Below are positions 19,901 through 34,900 of a DNA stretch of 64,000 nt, one piece after another. The stretch spans positions 25,824,320 through 25,888,319 of the forward strand of contig NC_134428.1 of assembly GCF_030867145.1 (NCBI RefSeq). The letters run 5' to 3'. Under the pieces are notes generated by a model. It searched no databases. It saw only the letters and a list, made by a program, of their open reading frames with translations, and was not told the DNA's origin. How positions within the stretch are numbered: position 1 is the first letter of the stretch; every line of letters begins with the position of its first letter. The translations under genes and the position numbers were made by a program. Source of the DNA: Opisthocomus hoazin (lineage: Eukaryota > Chordata > Aves > Opisthocomiformes > Opisthocomidae).

Positions 19901-22900
19901 AATTCTGTTTGGTAAACAGGGCTTTCCTGCCTCATTTATGTGGAACTGAGAGAAGGTAAATATCTGAAATATGTTTACAGTTTGTTTTTGTGTTTTTTTT
20001 TTTCCAAACACAGGAGTGTGACTCTTGCTTCACAAGCATGCAAATTACAGGGAAGGTTCACACACTGCTTTGCTTCACCTGTGTTTCTGCTCCAGAGTTT
20101 CCATCTGCATTGTTTGCAGACTGTCCAGGTTCTGGGAGAGCAGACTTTTTGCCTAAAATCATGTATACCTGTAGCTGTCATCCATGTATTCTGCTAAGTT
20201 ACTACTGTACAGTTTTATTTATTCTTTTACTCTTCTGTGTTAGAATAACCACCATGTTTACATGAGGCTTTCCTTATTTGTTGTAGGAAAAAAATGGTAT
20301 GGCTCAATGATAGGGGCATGGAGAAACAGTGAGAAGTGTAGTCATTTCTGTTGATATCTCAGCACTTGATAATTTAAAGACTGAGATATTATTTATGGGT
20401 TTTTTGAGGGTGTGGGGATTTTCCTGATAAACGTCTTTCGGGAAGACTTCTGCTGTCAGATGGGAAGAGTATTGCAGAGAGGCAGCATTCTGTTCATACT
20501 TTTCAAGACCTTTAGAGATACTTAGGCAAAATTATGCATTCCTTTCTGCTCTACGCACGCTTTTTCAGGTCATACATAATTGTCGGGTTGTCCCCGTGAG
20601 GTAACTGGCATTTACCTTTGGTTTTTCTAGTCTTACAGCAAACCCGCCGCGCAGTATACTTCTTGACTGCGAGTATGGGTGCTCTGAGGGTGCTGGGCTT
20701 TGCAGTCGTTTGGGTTTGTGTGTCTGTTACAGACAGCCTGTGTGACCAGTATGATTATGGAGAAGCAGTTTAGTCTGTCTTCTTCGGTTCCCCATTTGTT
20801 AAATGAAGATAGGGATTGTTTATTGCTGCTACTGAAGTCTTGTGTATTTAGATGATAAACTTCTTGGGAAAGAGATTTGTCTTTTGTATGCTTAGGTAGC
20901 AGTGAACATCTCTGATGAAACTTCAGCACAAAACTCTAACACAAACGTTATTCTGGAACTATGGCATATTTATAGTGCTTGTAGTTTGGAACATCGTTCT
21001 GTTGAGCCAGCTTCTGCGATAGCAAAATGGGACAGATGCGTGTATTCCAAGTAAGTGGTAGTGGTAGACGTGGTAGTTAGAATTTGATCACTTCGCTTTT
21101 AGGGTGATAATTTAAAGACTGAGGTATTTAAAAGAAAAAAGAAAGTAGCTTGCACACATTTACTAATTAATTGTCATTGAAGTAATTGTTTCAGTTTTTA
21201 GCTAGGCAGCACCTCTTCTATACGTTAATGGCTGCAAAGAATTAACACACACGCACACACACTCACACACGACATCCGTAACTAAGGGGTTTGGTTTTGT
21301 TGTCGGTGCCTGACGCTTGCTTTGCTCCTGTGTCGTGTGCTGGGTGGTTTAGTTGCCAGAGCATTTCCATTTAAGGCACTGGTGGGTAGTGTTGGGGTTT
21401 TTTTGTTAAGTTCGAAGTACTGGTTTCTGTTCCATAAACTTGAAGAGTGCTCTTTTTGGTGTAGGACGCTATTTTGTGGGAAGCATTGATAAAGGAATTT
21501 GAGGATCCATTTGTAGTTAAAATACACATGTTATAATTAATTCTTAACTAATTATGATTTAGTGCAAAAGCTTGCTATTGTTTTTTTATAGAAACTGAGA
21601 AATTATTTTTATTGGTAGTTGTATCCGATTGTGGAATTTCAAAAAATTTAAAGATTAGGGAACTTGTGGGTCAGAATGCAGCAAAATTATCAAAACTTGA
21701 AGTCTCAGCAATTTGTTTGAAAGTCTATGTAGGATGTTAGACATAGGTTGAATACATAGTGCATGCATGCATACATTTTACTGTCTCTGCAGCATTGTAA
21801 AAGATTCTTTTTGATTGCAGTTACTTAAAATGTAGTTATCTGGCAGTGTTCCACCTGTAGCACTGCAAGTTAATTTATAACTAGAAGAAAAGCAAATGGT
21901 GGATATTTCTTTATTTTCCCTAGAATTTATTTTAGATACTTGTCCCTGGAAATTTTAGAGTGGTTTCAAAAGCCACTGTGTATAATCACTTCTAATTCTT
22001 TCTTTCATGTTTACACCACGTAGTAAATGGGTAGAAGGTAAAAATCCATAAATAGTTAACGCAGACGTTGATGGCTGGGGATTCAGTAGCAGACATGCTG
22101 TCGGTGTCTCCTGCATCCTGCTGTCAAGAAATAGGCTGAACGATGCTTGTCCTTTAGAGAAACGGACTGATAAATATCCTTTTACCTTCAGTGAGTAACA
22201 CCGGGCTGGTGAGGGGTTGGCTGGTTATTTAACTGGTCTCCTTTGTCCAGCGGCAAAGTCCTTCCCCTGTGTGACCGTGCTGCTGGCTGGGACCAGTGCG
22301 GTGCTTGGTCGCTGGATGTGCTCGGACCGTAGAGCCGCGGCAGTGACACCCGTGCGGTGTTGGCAGTGCTGCAGCGGACGCGGGACGTGCGGTTCCTGTG
22401 GGAGAATCCCTTCGCAGCCTCCCGGCCTGTGCTGGCGAGGGCAGCGGTGTCCTCGCCAACGTGCTGGCTCCATCTCACGGGACGGTGGGACTTCGGTGCG
22501 GGCGGGAAGCGGCGTTGAGAGCGTCTGCTTGACGAGCAAACACCGTACGTGAGCATCTGCGATGGCGCTGGCGTCTCTCGCAGTGCTTGTGGAGAGGCGC
22601 TCCTGGCCGGTAGTGCTAGCTTGAAGAATCAGGAGACCCAGCGAGTGCGGTTCTGGTGCACAGGTAGTTCGGTGTTGGCGAGTGCTAGGTAGCTGGCATT
22701 AACGGAGAATGGCAGCCTCTTTTGTTTTGGAGTTGAAATTTCCTGTGTGCAATAATACACGCTTCCAGTCCGAGGTAAATATTGAGTTCAGATCATAATA
22801 ATGCAGTGCTATGTCTTAGATCTTAATTTGTGTCAGAATTCTTCTTGTAACTGTAATTTCCTCAGTGAGGTGAATAGAATTGTAATTTTATTGTGGCGTA

Positions 22901-25900
22901 ATGTGTTTCCCTTTTATATATTACAACAGCAGAGATAGCATGCTGCACAAACACTGATTATTGCATCCTCGGTATGTCTTCCAGGGAAAATAGGGGTATA
23001 CGTGATTCTCCTCTTCTGTAAAGTAAGAACAGAGCTTAAATATGCAATTAAAGTGATAAGTAAAATACGATGTAACTATTACCTGAAATGTTTACATTTT
23101 GAGCATTACAGCTTTTTTCCAGTTGGCAAGCCAAATAACAAATCGAGCCATACGAAAATAAAGTTATCAGTGTCAGAACTTAGGACAAAGAAGTACTGAT
23201 GAATGCTGGCTGTAGAAGTAGGAACGTAGTGGCTCTTCGCTTAGTGGCGTGCGGTTGTGATAGTAATGAATTGAAAGACTTCGTATCGAAAGTGACCCAG
23301 AATTGCAAGGCACTTTCTGTCTTGCCAAAGTGATACCTGTCCTAGAAGATTAAAAAGCACGTTTTGTGGGTCTTTTTAAATGCCTTAATGGAGTAAAGCA
23401 TATTGGTAGTTTGGTTTTTTTCCCCCTTATACAAACAAAAATTGTGCTGAGGTACACAAAATTGGAGAAAAAATATTTTAAAATAAATAGTGGTAAATAT
23501 CTGAATAGTCTAATTAAAGTTATGTGTATAATAGCAGCTTCTACTTGTGTGTTCTCAGAGCCGTTGAATGTGCAGTCTCTCACGAGATCAGGATCCATTT
23601 TCACTTAGTCTCACTTGAAAATAAAGCACCTTTCAAGTTAAGCTGTTTAAACTGAAGGCCTGTGCTCCAGTCTCAAATGTGAATTTCGTATGGCGTGGGT
23701 ATTTTATTTTCAGTTGATCTAAATTGAAAAATAAGGCTTGTGTTTCTGCTAAGACCATTTAACCTTGAGCAAGCTAATCCAATTATATAGGAGGAAAAGG
23801 AAATTCCCTGAAGATGTGTTTTAGTGAAAGTTGGATGGCTGATAGGGGAAATAATGGAAGTCTCTTTATATATTCATGTTATGAATCGCGATTCTCAGTC
23901 ATTGCTCTTCGCTTGGCCAGCTGATGGGCCAAGCGTGCTGCTACAAACACTTTAGCCATACGGGTCGATGGAGTAAATCTACCCAGACACAGGGAAAAGC
24001 GCAGCCAAAGAACTTGGGAATTTTCTGGCTTTGTCTTGTTACTATGAGGCTGGGTTCCTGCGGTGTCCCTTGTTACGTGCTGTGAAGTAACATGAAGCTG
24101 CTGATAGTTTGTACACAAAGAATAATATAAAGTGCTGAGTACTTAGCAGGAATAGGTAGCTATTAAAGTCTAAGATGATAAATGGGAAATGCTACATAAC
24201 ACTTCAGTTTCTCAAGGAGCAGTATTAAAAATGTAGCTTGTTTGTTATATGTTCTAATGGCTGCTGCATAAATACTATCGTTTGCTGTCTGTTGAGAGGG
24301 CTGTGTATTAATGTGTTAGAAAGAATAAAGGAAACTTGCGCTTTCAGCTGTCAGAGGTGGAAATTCAGGAGTTCTGCTTCAGGCTGGGATGACTTAGTAG
24401 GCAAACTGAATTTGTATTTTAGGTTTATGTTAAAGGGTGGTGGTAATAGGACTACCTTCCTGGAAAGATTCGGTTTTCAGTGAAGAACACGGGCAGTGAG
24501 GGCTTTACTGTTGTTGTTGAATTGTACAGTGGGTTAATTTGGCCTTTGCAGTCGCTGAGATTTAGTATTATAATGGTAACCTAACACTCCTTAAAAAACT
24601 TGTTGTGAACTATAGGTGGGTAGTTTTTTTTTCAGGAGTTGTTTAGGGTCCTGGTACTAATCACAGGTGATTTTTAATGTGTTCTGAACTGGCTCTGTCA
24701 TCTACAAATCTATTTTTCTTAAATACATGAAAATAGAATGATCACAGTGTCACAATTTAGGAGTTTTATTGTTTCTGTGTGGGAAAAGAAAAATTATGCT
24801 ATGATTGAATATTCCATAGGTATTGGTATGTTAGTTATTAGCATCTGTATTCTAAAAATAAAATGCAGTCATGTTGATTTAGTTGTAGCAGGATTGATGA
24901 GGTATTTTTTTTTTCTGTGAAAATACTGTTTTGCGTTCTGCTTGCTCTTCAGAGCGCTATACCTTTCTTCTAAAAGTGGAATGATTTTTCAGTTAATGTA
25001 GTTTTTGCATGTGACACACTGAGATTTGTTACACAAAACAAGGCACTAGTGACTTTCTTAACTCTTGGAATTCTTCCCAGGTGATTAGAAATCCTGTAAA
25101 TAACCTTTTGTTGCAGTAGACAACCCTAGGTAGCATACCATCGTGCTTCCTGCGCCCGAGGTGTTTAACCCGTGCCCGTAGGCCTTGCTGGGCTTGCTGG
25201 AGCAGTGAGTTCGGGTGGCAGGCGAGAGCAAGCTGGGCTGTTTCCCCGGGGCTCCACGGCCTGGCAGGGCCCAGCTTCGGGCTGGGTGGCTGCGTCTGAC
25301 GGCAGCAGCCTCTGCCCCTGGTGTCCTCTCTCTTGCTGAGGGCTTGCAGCTCACCCCATCTTATGTTCAGACGTGCCCACCCAGTGCCGGGTAGACCCCA
25401 GGAAGGACAGCCTCCAGAACAGGCTGCTGCTTCAGCACGGTTGCTCTGGATCACAGCTTGCTCCCTCCTGGAATCTAGGCAGCCGTCGGGAAAGAGGACG
25501 TCGTGGGAAGGTGACAGGAATTCCCGTTGCACAGCCTGCTGGCGCTGGTGCTTTCTCCGGGGGTGATCTTAGGACGAGGTGGGCAGAGAACTGCTCGTCG
25601 ACCATGCGTGTGGAGCTCGTGCTTCTGGGAGGCGCCAGCCCGGCAGCGTTCGTGCAGGGCAGCTGTGCGTTATGCGCAGAGCAGTGAGGCTGTGAGAGGA
25701 GACGGCCAGTGGACACGACTTTCCTGGCCATGGGAAGATGGCATGGTGCTTGGCCTTTTCCGTTGGATTAGATGTCTCTTACTCTCAGTGATACTTCAGG
25801 AAATACCACCTGCCGGAGTCAGTGACTCTTCTTTGTATGGAAATAACTGTAAATGAATCGTGCACTCTATCGAAAATGACCTGTGACGTATAGAAGCTAT

Positions 25901-28900
25901 TTTTTCTAGACTCATTTCAGACCTACATGCTGCTTGTGTTGTTTACCGATTCGAACTGCTCGTTAAAAATTGGACTATTCCAAATTAGCTGAAGCTGAGG
26001 GTCACTGTTGCCGACATCAGTTTGGTTACAAATGCGCAGGATGCAAGACAGCAAGGGACAAAACTGACTTGTGTGTCACCTTGGTAGCGCAGGTGTGGCT
26101 GCAGGTTAATCATTACTGCAAATTTGCAAAGTATCCGAGGGATTGCTTCGGATGAAACTGGCCAGCTGTAATTATTTTCTGTAGTTACATGATAATAATA
26201 ATCTCTTAGTTGTCTGTGAAATAATTTTTGATGCCTAAATGCAAATGCAAGATTGCTTTTTGCAGTAAGACTGTCCTCAGTCTCGCAGCCAGGTGATGAA
26301 ACTATGATAAAATGCAAAATAGCCAAGTTGCATTTGATAGTTTGTGATTTGTCTTGCAGCACAACTGAAATATAGAGGGGTGCCAGAAAGAACACTTTTA
26401 TGATTTTTTTATTTTGCATATCTTAATACATCAGAAGCAATTTTTTTAAAAAAGAAAAAAACTCCTGCTTGCTGTCTGTTATTAGAAAATCTTAAACGAC
26501 AGAATTTGGTCTGTGGTCTGTCGGTCGTACGTTGCTGTGTAGATACCGTGGAAAGAATCCTGATGTTGCTTGGCTGCTCGCTGTCAGGTCGTGCTGCAGC
26601 TCTGCCTCTGGTACGTACCTGCAGTGTCAGACTGCTTTTCTTAACACATGCAGCAGGGGTTGATGGTGCTTTTAACAGGCACCCTAAAAGTGGCAGAGGA
26701 GAGAAGGGATGCTGAATATACCATAAATCAGTGTTATTGCAGCAGAAGGGAGCACTGGGAAAAGAAACAAGTGGAGGATGTAATCGGATTTGCAGTGAAA
26801 ACAAAGATCTCTGCAAGCAGGGATGTAAACGATTTCTGTTTGTATTAGTTGCTCTGCAGATACATGTAGCCATGCTCCAAAGGGTTTCTGTTTACAGACA
26901 GAAATCGGAAAAGAGATTTGTAATTAAGTAAATAAATACTTGTTAATTTTGTGAAAATAAAACTTTCTTCCCTCCAGACAAATTGATTTTTAGCATCTAG
27001 ATAAAGTATAGCTGTTGTCTGGCAGTATTACTAGTAATAAAAATAGATTTGAGAAAACTGCTTCAGTTACCCAAAATGATGATTCTTATATTTTATATTT
27101 ATTTACATTTATAGACTATAGACTTTTTATAGACTTACACAAATCTCTGAAGGTTATTCAGAGGGTAAACTTGGTGTCGTCTTCCTTTACTTAACACATG
27201 GGGAGTTTGTTCCTAGGTCCCATTTGGAGCATCATAGAAATGGGGACTTGCCTGAAGGGCGCGGTTGCCCAGCCAGCGGGTGGATGTGTGGTGGAGCTGG
27301 GGCGGAGGGCGGGACGTCGGAGGGGTGTCTGCTGAAACCTGGATATGTGCCTCGGAAGGAGGCCTGGAAAAACGGTTTCAATCTATTTTTTTTAATCTTG
27401 TCCACCTGGCTATATGGTCAGGGCTTGTGGGCCAAAAGCTTCCAAGCTTCTGAGCTTGGGAACGTTGCTGACCCTGAAAGGGCAAATAAGAGTCCTGCAA
27501 GTAGGCTTTCTAGTACACAAAAGTGCTTTATTCTCTGAATCTCAAACTTTGAAGTAACTGAATATTAGTAGGCTGCCTCTCCCTCTGTCTTACCGTGTTC
27601 TAACAAAAGTAAACTGCCACCAGGGTTTTACTTTTATATTTAGCTTTTATGGTTGCTTTCTAAACTTCAAAATCCTTCTTTTGTGAACAATTGTTCTTAT
27701 TCTCATGTACAAAACAACTAACTGATCTTCAGGTGCACATTCCATGTTGTCACGAGCTTTTTGTGCCATCAGCCCAGATGCTTTCTTGTCTGCCTGTTCC
27801 CGCGGTCTTTTCTGTCGGCTGTGTTTGTGTGGAGCTTACTCTCATTCTTAGCAAGAATCACTGCATCTCTCCAAGCATGGCCTTAAAAAAAGGTTTTTTT
27901 TCAGTATCCTGCTGACCCTGATAGCTTGTAGGTGTGCTTGCATGTCTTCAGTTCTTTCTGCTTTTTATACTCTCAATGTTCTCCCTTTTGTCTTGCTGTT
28001 GCTGAAGTCTGTTTTTAGACTGCGTAATCTGGAAAGTGAGGTTGCTGCTAGGCCGCCTGTTTGAGCATGTAAAACTTCGTATTAAGTGAATTTAAATTAG
28101 CGTAGTAGGTTTTGCTTTCACTTCAGTTAAGTTACAGTTTTGTCACCCATTTAAAGTGCTCTAAACTTCCTCTGCCACCAGAAGCTCTGGGCTGACCGTG
28201 CTCTTCGGTCACATTCCTGCCTGTTGGCGCGTGTGTCCTGTCCGCAGTCCCAGCTGAACAGACACACAGCCAGCTGAACTGGCTCGCTGCTCCGGCAGGA
28301 GGATGCGTGGCAGTGGTTGTTTCTTGGCAGGGGTGGTGTTTAGGATCAGTGAGCAGATGCAGATTGCTGCATGGCTGGCTGGGCATCGGTGTTGCTGCGA
28401 AAGCGGGCGCGTGGCTGGGAAGGAGCCCATTGCTTGGCTGTGCTGAGGGTAATCAAGCTCCGTGCTGGGTCGGAGCCGCTTGCCCGTGGCAGCGGGGCAC
28501 AGGGATGTGTGAGCTCTCAGTCATTGGAATTCGCAATAGCAGGTAGAGATTAAATAGCATCTGGATTTGCACTGGCTCTTGAATCAAATTAATGTCTAAG
28601 CCTTCATTGTAGGTTTTGGAAAGAAAGAAAATCTTACGTGTAGCTTGACACTGCATCTGCTCTTAAAGTTTTGTCACTTGTGATTTGCAGTGAAGGTACC
28701 TAGTCCCTATAGAAATATTATCCAATTAGAAGTAAAATTCCCCAGTTCCTTCTGTGTCACTGTGAAATAATTGTTTTAAAATGAATCTGAGTGTGTACAG
28801 ATTGTACTTTGGGAGAGTTAATTACAAACTGTGTGGTTCAGGGATTTAGTGCAAGAAGAGGAAGAACAGTTGATGGAAGAAAGGAAAAAGAGAAAAGAAG

Positions 28901-31900
28901 ACAAGAAGAAGAAGGAAGCTGCTCAAAAAAAGGTATGTTGAACATTTAAAAAATAAAAGCCCGTGCTTGTGGGTTACCGCTGTTTCATCACTAGTAAATA
29001 CTGGTTTAGATGTTGTTATCCAGAAGTGTTTTCTTTTTGATTTAATGTTTTAAGCTTTAAATATAGTCTGTTACTTAGTGGTAACTGACATATCGAAATA
29101 ACTTAATTGGCATTGCATACACTTTCTGCAGAGATTAAATAATCTTCTGAGATGACCATTCTTTTCATGACTGTCAGTTGAAGCGGTTTCAAGTTCAAAA
29201 ACTTCCTCGGTGTTAGTGCATTTCTTAGTAGAATAAAATTACCATTTTATTTTTTTAAGATTGTGGCTTCCAGCTGTATCCTTACTTTAATATGTGTTTT
29301 TATCCTTCAATATGGAAACATGTGTCATAACACATTTTCCATTAGGGAAGGTGGATAAAAATGAAAATACTGGCAGCAAAGGTGTTTGGGGATGGAAACT
29401 TCACAGAAATGCTTGTAAACCTTTCAGAATTCTGGTTTCCTGTCAAGATACTAATCATTGATTCTAAATATTGACCCTAAGCTGGAGAAGGGCTTGTAAA
29501 TCTCTTTTTAAAAACATGTCCATTTCAGGCTTGTGTTTGCTACCTGGTGGTAGCAAAGCGAACCTGCTTAGCAGTTTTTCTTTTATTCCATTGACTAATA
29601 CTAGGCATTTATTATATAGTCAAAAAATCCATAATCAGCCTTCTTTGTTTGTTGGCCGAAATAAAGGTGGTCACTGTGCCCCTGTACAAAATTAGGTATG
29701 TCTAATCTTGTGACAAATCTAAATGCAGTAGTACTGGAGGGGTGCTCCTAGATGAGCTGTTTGCTTGTGTTTCAGAATGAGAGGTTCTTTTCAGTAGCTG
29801 GCAGCAAAGCTGCATAATAATTTTTGGACCTCAACTATAAATTTGTAACTCATTTTCCTGTTGGAATTCTTACTTAATCAGAAGTTGTAACGGGAAAGGA
29901 GCTGGTTTAGTTGCAGAATTTGAATCTTTTAAATGTGGTTCTTCACAGCTGACTGTCCTCCAAAATTTAGTTATTTCATCAATTTGAAAGGCATGTTTGA
30001 GTGTAATTTGTAGAAGAAATAAATGCATAAATATTTTTTTAAAGTGGAGAGATCAGACATGGAGCACCTGCTAGAATGTTCTTCAGAAGCCAGAGGTTTT
30101 TGCTGGTGTGCTGTATTCTCAGAGTAACAAAATGTGGAGGTGTGGACTTTGTACATCAGGAAGTTGAGCAGCTTCTGCGGAAGGAGGAGTAGGATGCCAC
30201 AGGGATGCTCATGTGCATTCTTGGAGAAGCTTCATCCTGGTCTAGATTCAAGAGAATATACCTCTGGTAGCAAAAAAAAAGCATGGTAGCAAACAACTGT
30301 CAGTTAACTTAGCTGTTTCAAAAAAAAAAAATCCTAGTACAGATGTGGCTTGATTCGAGATTAAAATGAAAACTTGTTAATGTAGGTCACAAGGAAGGGA
30401 GAATCCCTTTTCTGTTCAGTTAATATTCAGGAGTAGTTTCAGATTGACCAAAATTGTTCTTTTTGTTTTGTAAGTTAAGTTTTTCTGTTTGATCTTGTAA
30501 GAATGTACTGGTTGGTAGTATCAGCCATAGGTTCTCTAGCAAAAACTTTAAAGCATTTAACTGTGCATCAAGCACTGATGTATTTTGCAAGTCCCTAGCT
30601 GAAATATGTTCAAGTTTGTGGTTTTTTTTCTTTTAGAGAATAGCACCTTAGTAGAAAAAGCAGTCAGTAGACTTATCCTATGACCCTTTCCCTTTGCTGA
30701 TCTCTTCGGGTGCTGTGGATAGTCAGAAGCAGAAAAAAACCCCCACAAAATTTAAAAAAATCTAAGTTGTCTCATTCTCTTGTTCACGGGTCACGTGCCA
30801 AACTGGTGAATTGATGTTTTAACTCAGGTCAAGCTCATTTAAGTGAAGCTACGGCAGAACTGAAAGTAATCTTCTGGTTTGTTTCTGTTGCAGTTAAAAT
30901 GTTGAGAGTAAGCTCTAAACACATATATAAGCACAGCAAGAGATGAAAAAGCATCATGCAATCATACTGTGGAAGGAGAAGCTAGTGGTTGGCTTTTGTA
31001 CATACCCTGTAGTCTTTGAATAATGTGAGCTGAAAGGAGTAGCAGTAGAACAGCAGCAATCGCGGAGGAGCGGCACTTGACAGAGCATAACCTTGCCCAG
31101 AGCTGAGCAGTGCTCGCATCCGGATGCTGTGCCCCACCCCATCCCACCCCAGTTCCGTGGGACGTCAGCTGTTGTGCTCGTGCACCTTGTTGTGCTCGTC
31201 TGAAGATGCGTTTTGAACACTTGGTTCCAAGCTGGCTGCTGTGTGTACAGTACCCTGGAGAAGGGCATGCAAAGCTTCCCAAGTCTTCAGAATAATTTTT
31301 TTTTAACCATATTTGTTGAACAAAGCATCAGGAGAAGTTGTGATGTTCTGTAGTGGCCCCAAGTGCAGCGATTGCCTTTTGGAAGGGGAGGAGGAGGGGC
31401 GATGGGGTTGGAGGAGTCGGGGCAATAAGGATAAGGTAGGCAGAACTGAAAATGAACATGGTCCGATACGCTCATGCAAGCAGCCATTGGCTTTATTTTT
31501 GCTTTCTTAATTCCAGGGGCAGATGCATTACTGTTAGTAGAGTGGATTTTCTTCAGAACAGATTTTGCAGTCTCTAGCTATTTTTAGTAATCTCCTAAGA
31601 GCATAAATAAAAAAAAATTGAAAAGCTTGTGCTGGAGGTTTCTTGGGAGCAAGAGTCTACATTTTGAGCTATTGGACAGTATAACTTAAATTTTTGTATA
31701 TGTCCTTGCATTTGTCAGCTTAAGAAGTTGAAAAAGAGGGTTTTTATGCTAATGTACTCTTGATTTCCTTAAGACCAGCGAGGCTGTGGCACTGAGTCGT
31801 CATTAGTAAAGTTTCAGTAGTCAGCCCTGACAGCGCTAATGTCTGAATCTAACCAAGTCTTACATCAGATCAGTGAATCAATAAATCTTTCTTGCGTTCA

Positions 31901-34900
31901 TCTGTGCTCTTTTTTCCTCTCTCCTCAAGGTTTTAATTATAGACAGTCATAACTTAAGTGTTATCGCAGATTTATCACATACTATGAATATATGCAATAT
32001 CATAATTAAAATGAGTTGTATGCAGTTACCACAGCGACCATATCAAATAAAATTTCAGTGTGTTATTGCGATAGTGCATTTTGAAAGTGGTAGTTAAGAA
32101 CACTGTAGGTTCAGGTAGGAAGAGCTATGATTTGTGCTTTTGAGCGGTCCCTCATGAAGTCGGTTTCACTATGTTTTATAGTTAAAACTGCACAATTAAG
32201 GTGCACTTCTGTACAAGAACTATTTCTCTTCCCATTTTTATCCTATGATAAAACTTTGTTCAGATAGATCTCTCATCTTGGCCATATCACCGGTGTAACC
32301 ACTTGAATCTTGGAAATGAAAGACTTAAAGCTTTTGCATGCATTTTCTTACTTCCTTTAAATTTCTAGGCCCCTCCCTCTTCCCCTGCTGTACTCTGCGG
32401 TGAAAGTGGTGGAGGTTCCTTGCTTCCAGGCACAGTTTTTAGCTCACTTCAAACTTCTTAATTTGCAAGTTTAATTCAGTCTGTTTCATGTAGTTATCTT
32501 TCAAATTAATTTTGTCTCTAGAACATTTAAACAGCTTTCTAGGCGTAAGGAATAATAGGCATGGGTTGATTAGAGAGACGTTTCTGAAGTAGATAATTAA
32601 ATAACTTTAAAATATTTTAGAAGAGGACAGTCAAAGGCTCGTGCCGCGTGATGAAGCAGCACGTGCACATGTGGTTTTTCTCTCATCTGCACAAGTCACT
32701 GACACTTCTTTTTTCTTGTCCTAGGCCATTGAACAAAAAATCAAAGGTAAGTTACTCTAGAGTTATTCCTATTCCATGTATTATGTCTGCATTTCTAAAT
32801 ATGTTGAATCAGTTGAGTCACCTGACAGCTCTTCTCAGACTAAAAGATGGGATGCTCGAAACTTCAGTTGCGCTTTTTCAAACAGTCACCACAAAAGACC
32901 AGAAGAGTAATGGCTGAGGGTTTATTCCAGGGATCGGAGGCTTCTGTTCTTCCTGCTTTCCATTCTTAATTACTTGCACAGCATCAGGCATGTACAGAAC
33001 ATGCCTTGAGTTCGTTGCCTTATTTGCTTTTTTCCTTCCCATTTTTTGCTTTGTTTGAAAAGTACACAAACAATCTAACGCTTCAGGTGTGACCATGTGT
33101 AGAGCCACGTAGTGGTCTGTTTGAAGCTCGGTTTCCAGGTATTCTAAGTGCAGCTGGGGTTGGGAATGCTTGATAGGCAACTAATTGGTACGTCGGGTTT
33201 TAACTATTGCATGTGGAGGATTCATCCTGACAAAATGATGAAGATGACGGTATCTGAAGGCCGTAATGTCGATGTTCAGTGGCAGGCTGGGAACACCGCA
33301 GTTTTTCTGGATGTTTGTGGGTTTTATACATACCTCGATTCCAGCCAGCTCCTTAAAGGGGGAAAAAAAATATTCTTTTCACTTTCTTTTTAATTGTAGC
33401 ACATAACCTGTTAGGTGGAAGGTGGACATAATTGCGTAGGTGATCATGTGGGGTGCTTGCTGAATCCCTGTTGTCTGGGAACATTGGGTTTAATTTAATA
33501 CCTACGGGAGTAGTGGTGGAAACAGGAGCTTGGAAGCCCTGCTTAGCGGAGATACAGTTACTGTTGGAAAAATCAAAAAGTGTTTGAGGTGCTGTTCTGG
33601 CCTGAGGGTGGTGAAATGGTGAAGGACGTGCTGCCCTGGAGAAGAGGCAGAGAAGCCAACGGAGGTGTGCGTTGGAAGAAGCGCCCTGCTTCCCATGTGG
33701 CTGAAGTGGAGGAGGCAGGTTCTCCGCGTAAAAAACGCGCCCGTTCTCCTGCCGAGGACTGCAGTACCAGTTACCAGGAGTGAGGAGACACGTCGACATC
33801 TCGTTTACTTAGGTGCAATGCGTGCTTTACTCTGGGTGTTTAAATGAAGGAAGGACAATAGATTGAGTAGGACCAGTCGGTTTTTGGTGCGTGCGGCTGC
33901 TCTGCGGGGGAGCGAGGGCGGCCCGGGTTCTGTGTCCTGGGGAGCTCTGCGGGGTGAGGCTGAGGGGGCTGGTGTGTGTCACGGAGCATCGATGGCGGGA
34001 GGCAGAGGGAGCTGCCAGGGCACGGGGGCTGCAGGCGTGTGAGCACACCCCTCCCGTGGCCGCTGTCGGCAGTGGGAGCTGATGTGCTGTGCGTGCAGCC
34101 GTCCCGGGGGTTTCGCTGCGCTGACTGCGGGTCCTGGCCTGCCAGCCTGACTCTGGGCGCTGAAATCGGGTGGGATTTCTGTTTGCCTGTAGGCACAGGA
34201 CTGAATACTTATTATTAGGTGCTGGAAGAGTATTCTAATAAATAAATACTCTTCACTTGTTTTTTAAATCACCCTCTTCCAAGCAGCACATGAAATTGCA
34301 TTTGAAGTACAGGCTAAGCGTTTGTTTTCTCGTGTATATTCCTGCCACGAGGCTTCTCAGATAATGTACCAGATTTAAAGAATTGTGAAAGTGTTTGGTT
34401 TTATTCTGAAGTAAACAATATCTGAAAAGATCCTGATGAGAGGAAATGATAAAATACTTTGCTGTAAATAATGATGACCATTTGGAATGAACATTTGACC
34501 GACGTACTTACGCTGCGCTGGCATCCGTACGTCACACCAGGGCTGAGGCTGCAAAAGCAAATGGCTAAAAATAGCGTGGAGATGGGAGGGCAGTAATTCT
34601 GCTCAGATACCTGGTGGTAATCATCAAATTGAAAGAAAATGCCTTTCTTTTGAAGGACAAGGTAATTTTTTATTATTACGTATCTGTATTCCCCCCTCCT
34701 TTACTTGGAGACCTAATGTTTACTGATGGAAGCACGAAGTTCCAACTTTAATGGTACATTATTATTGAAAGGGTCTTTCGGGAAGTTTAGCGGGAATTTA
34801 GAGTTGTCAGAGACAGAAGCTGGCAGTCCTGCAGAAGTACAGACCTTGTGGGATTCAGGCAGGCAACTTTTTGCAGCAGTTTCTGTAGGAACAATATTCG

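Noticed and set aside
22188..22556. Overlapping frames on both strands in the intron 2 GC island
   Set aside because: Open on both strands at once, no domain, no splice support.
25029..25532. 167-codon minus-strand frame in intron 2
   Set aside because: Composition follows a local GC-rich island. No domain or promoter could be identified.
33580..33783. 67-codon frame in intron 4 with [13 protein letters not shown]
   Set aside because: The basic stretch looks like a nuclear localisation signal, but there is no family match or convincing splice pair. Adding it would need unsupported junctions.
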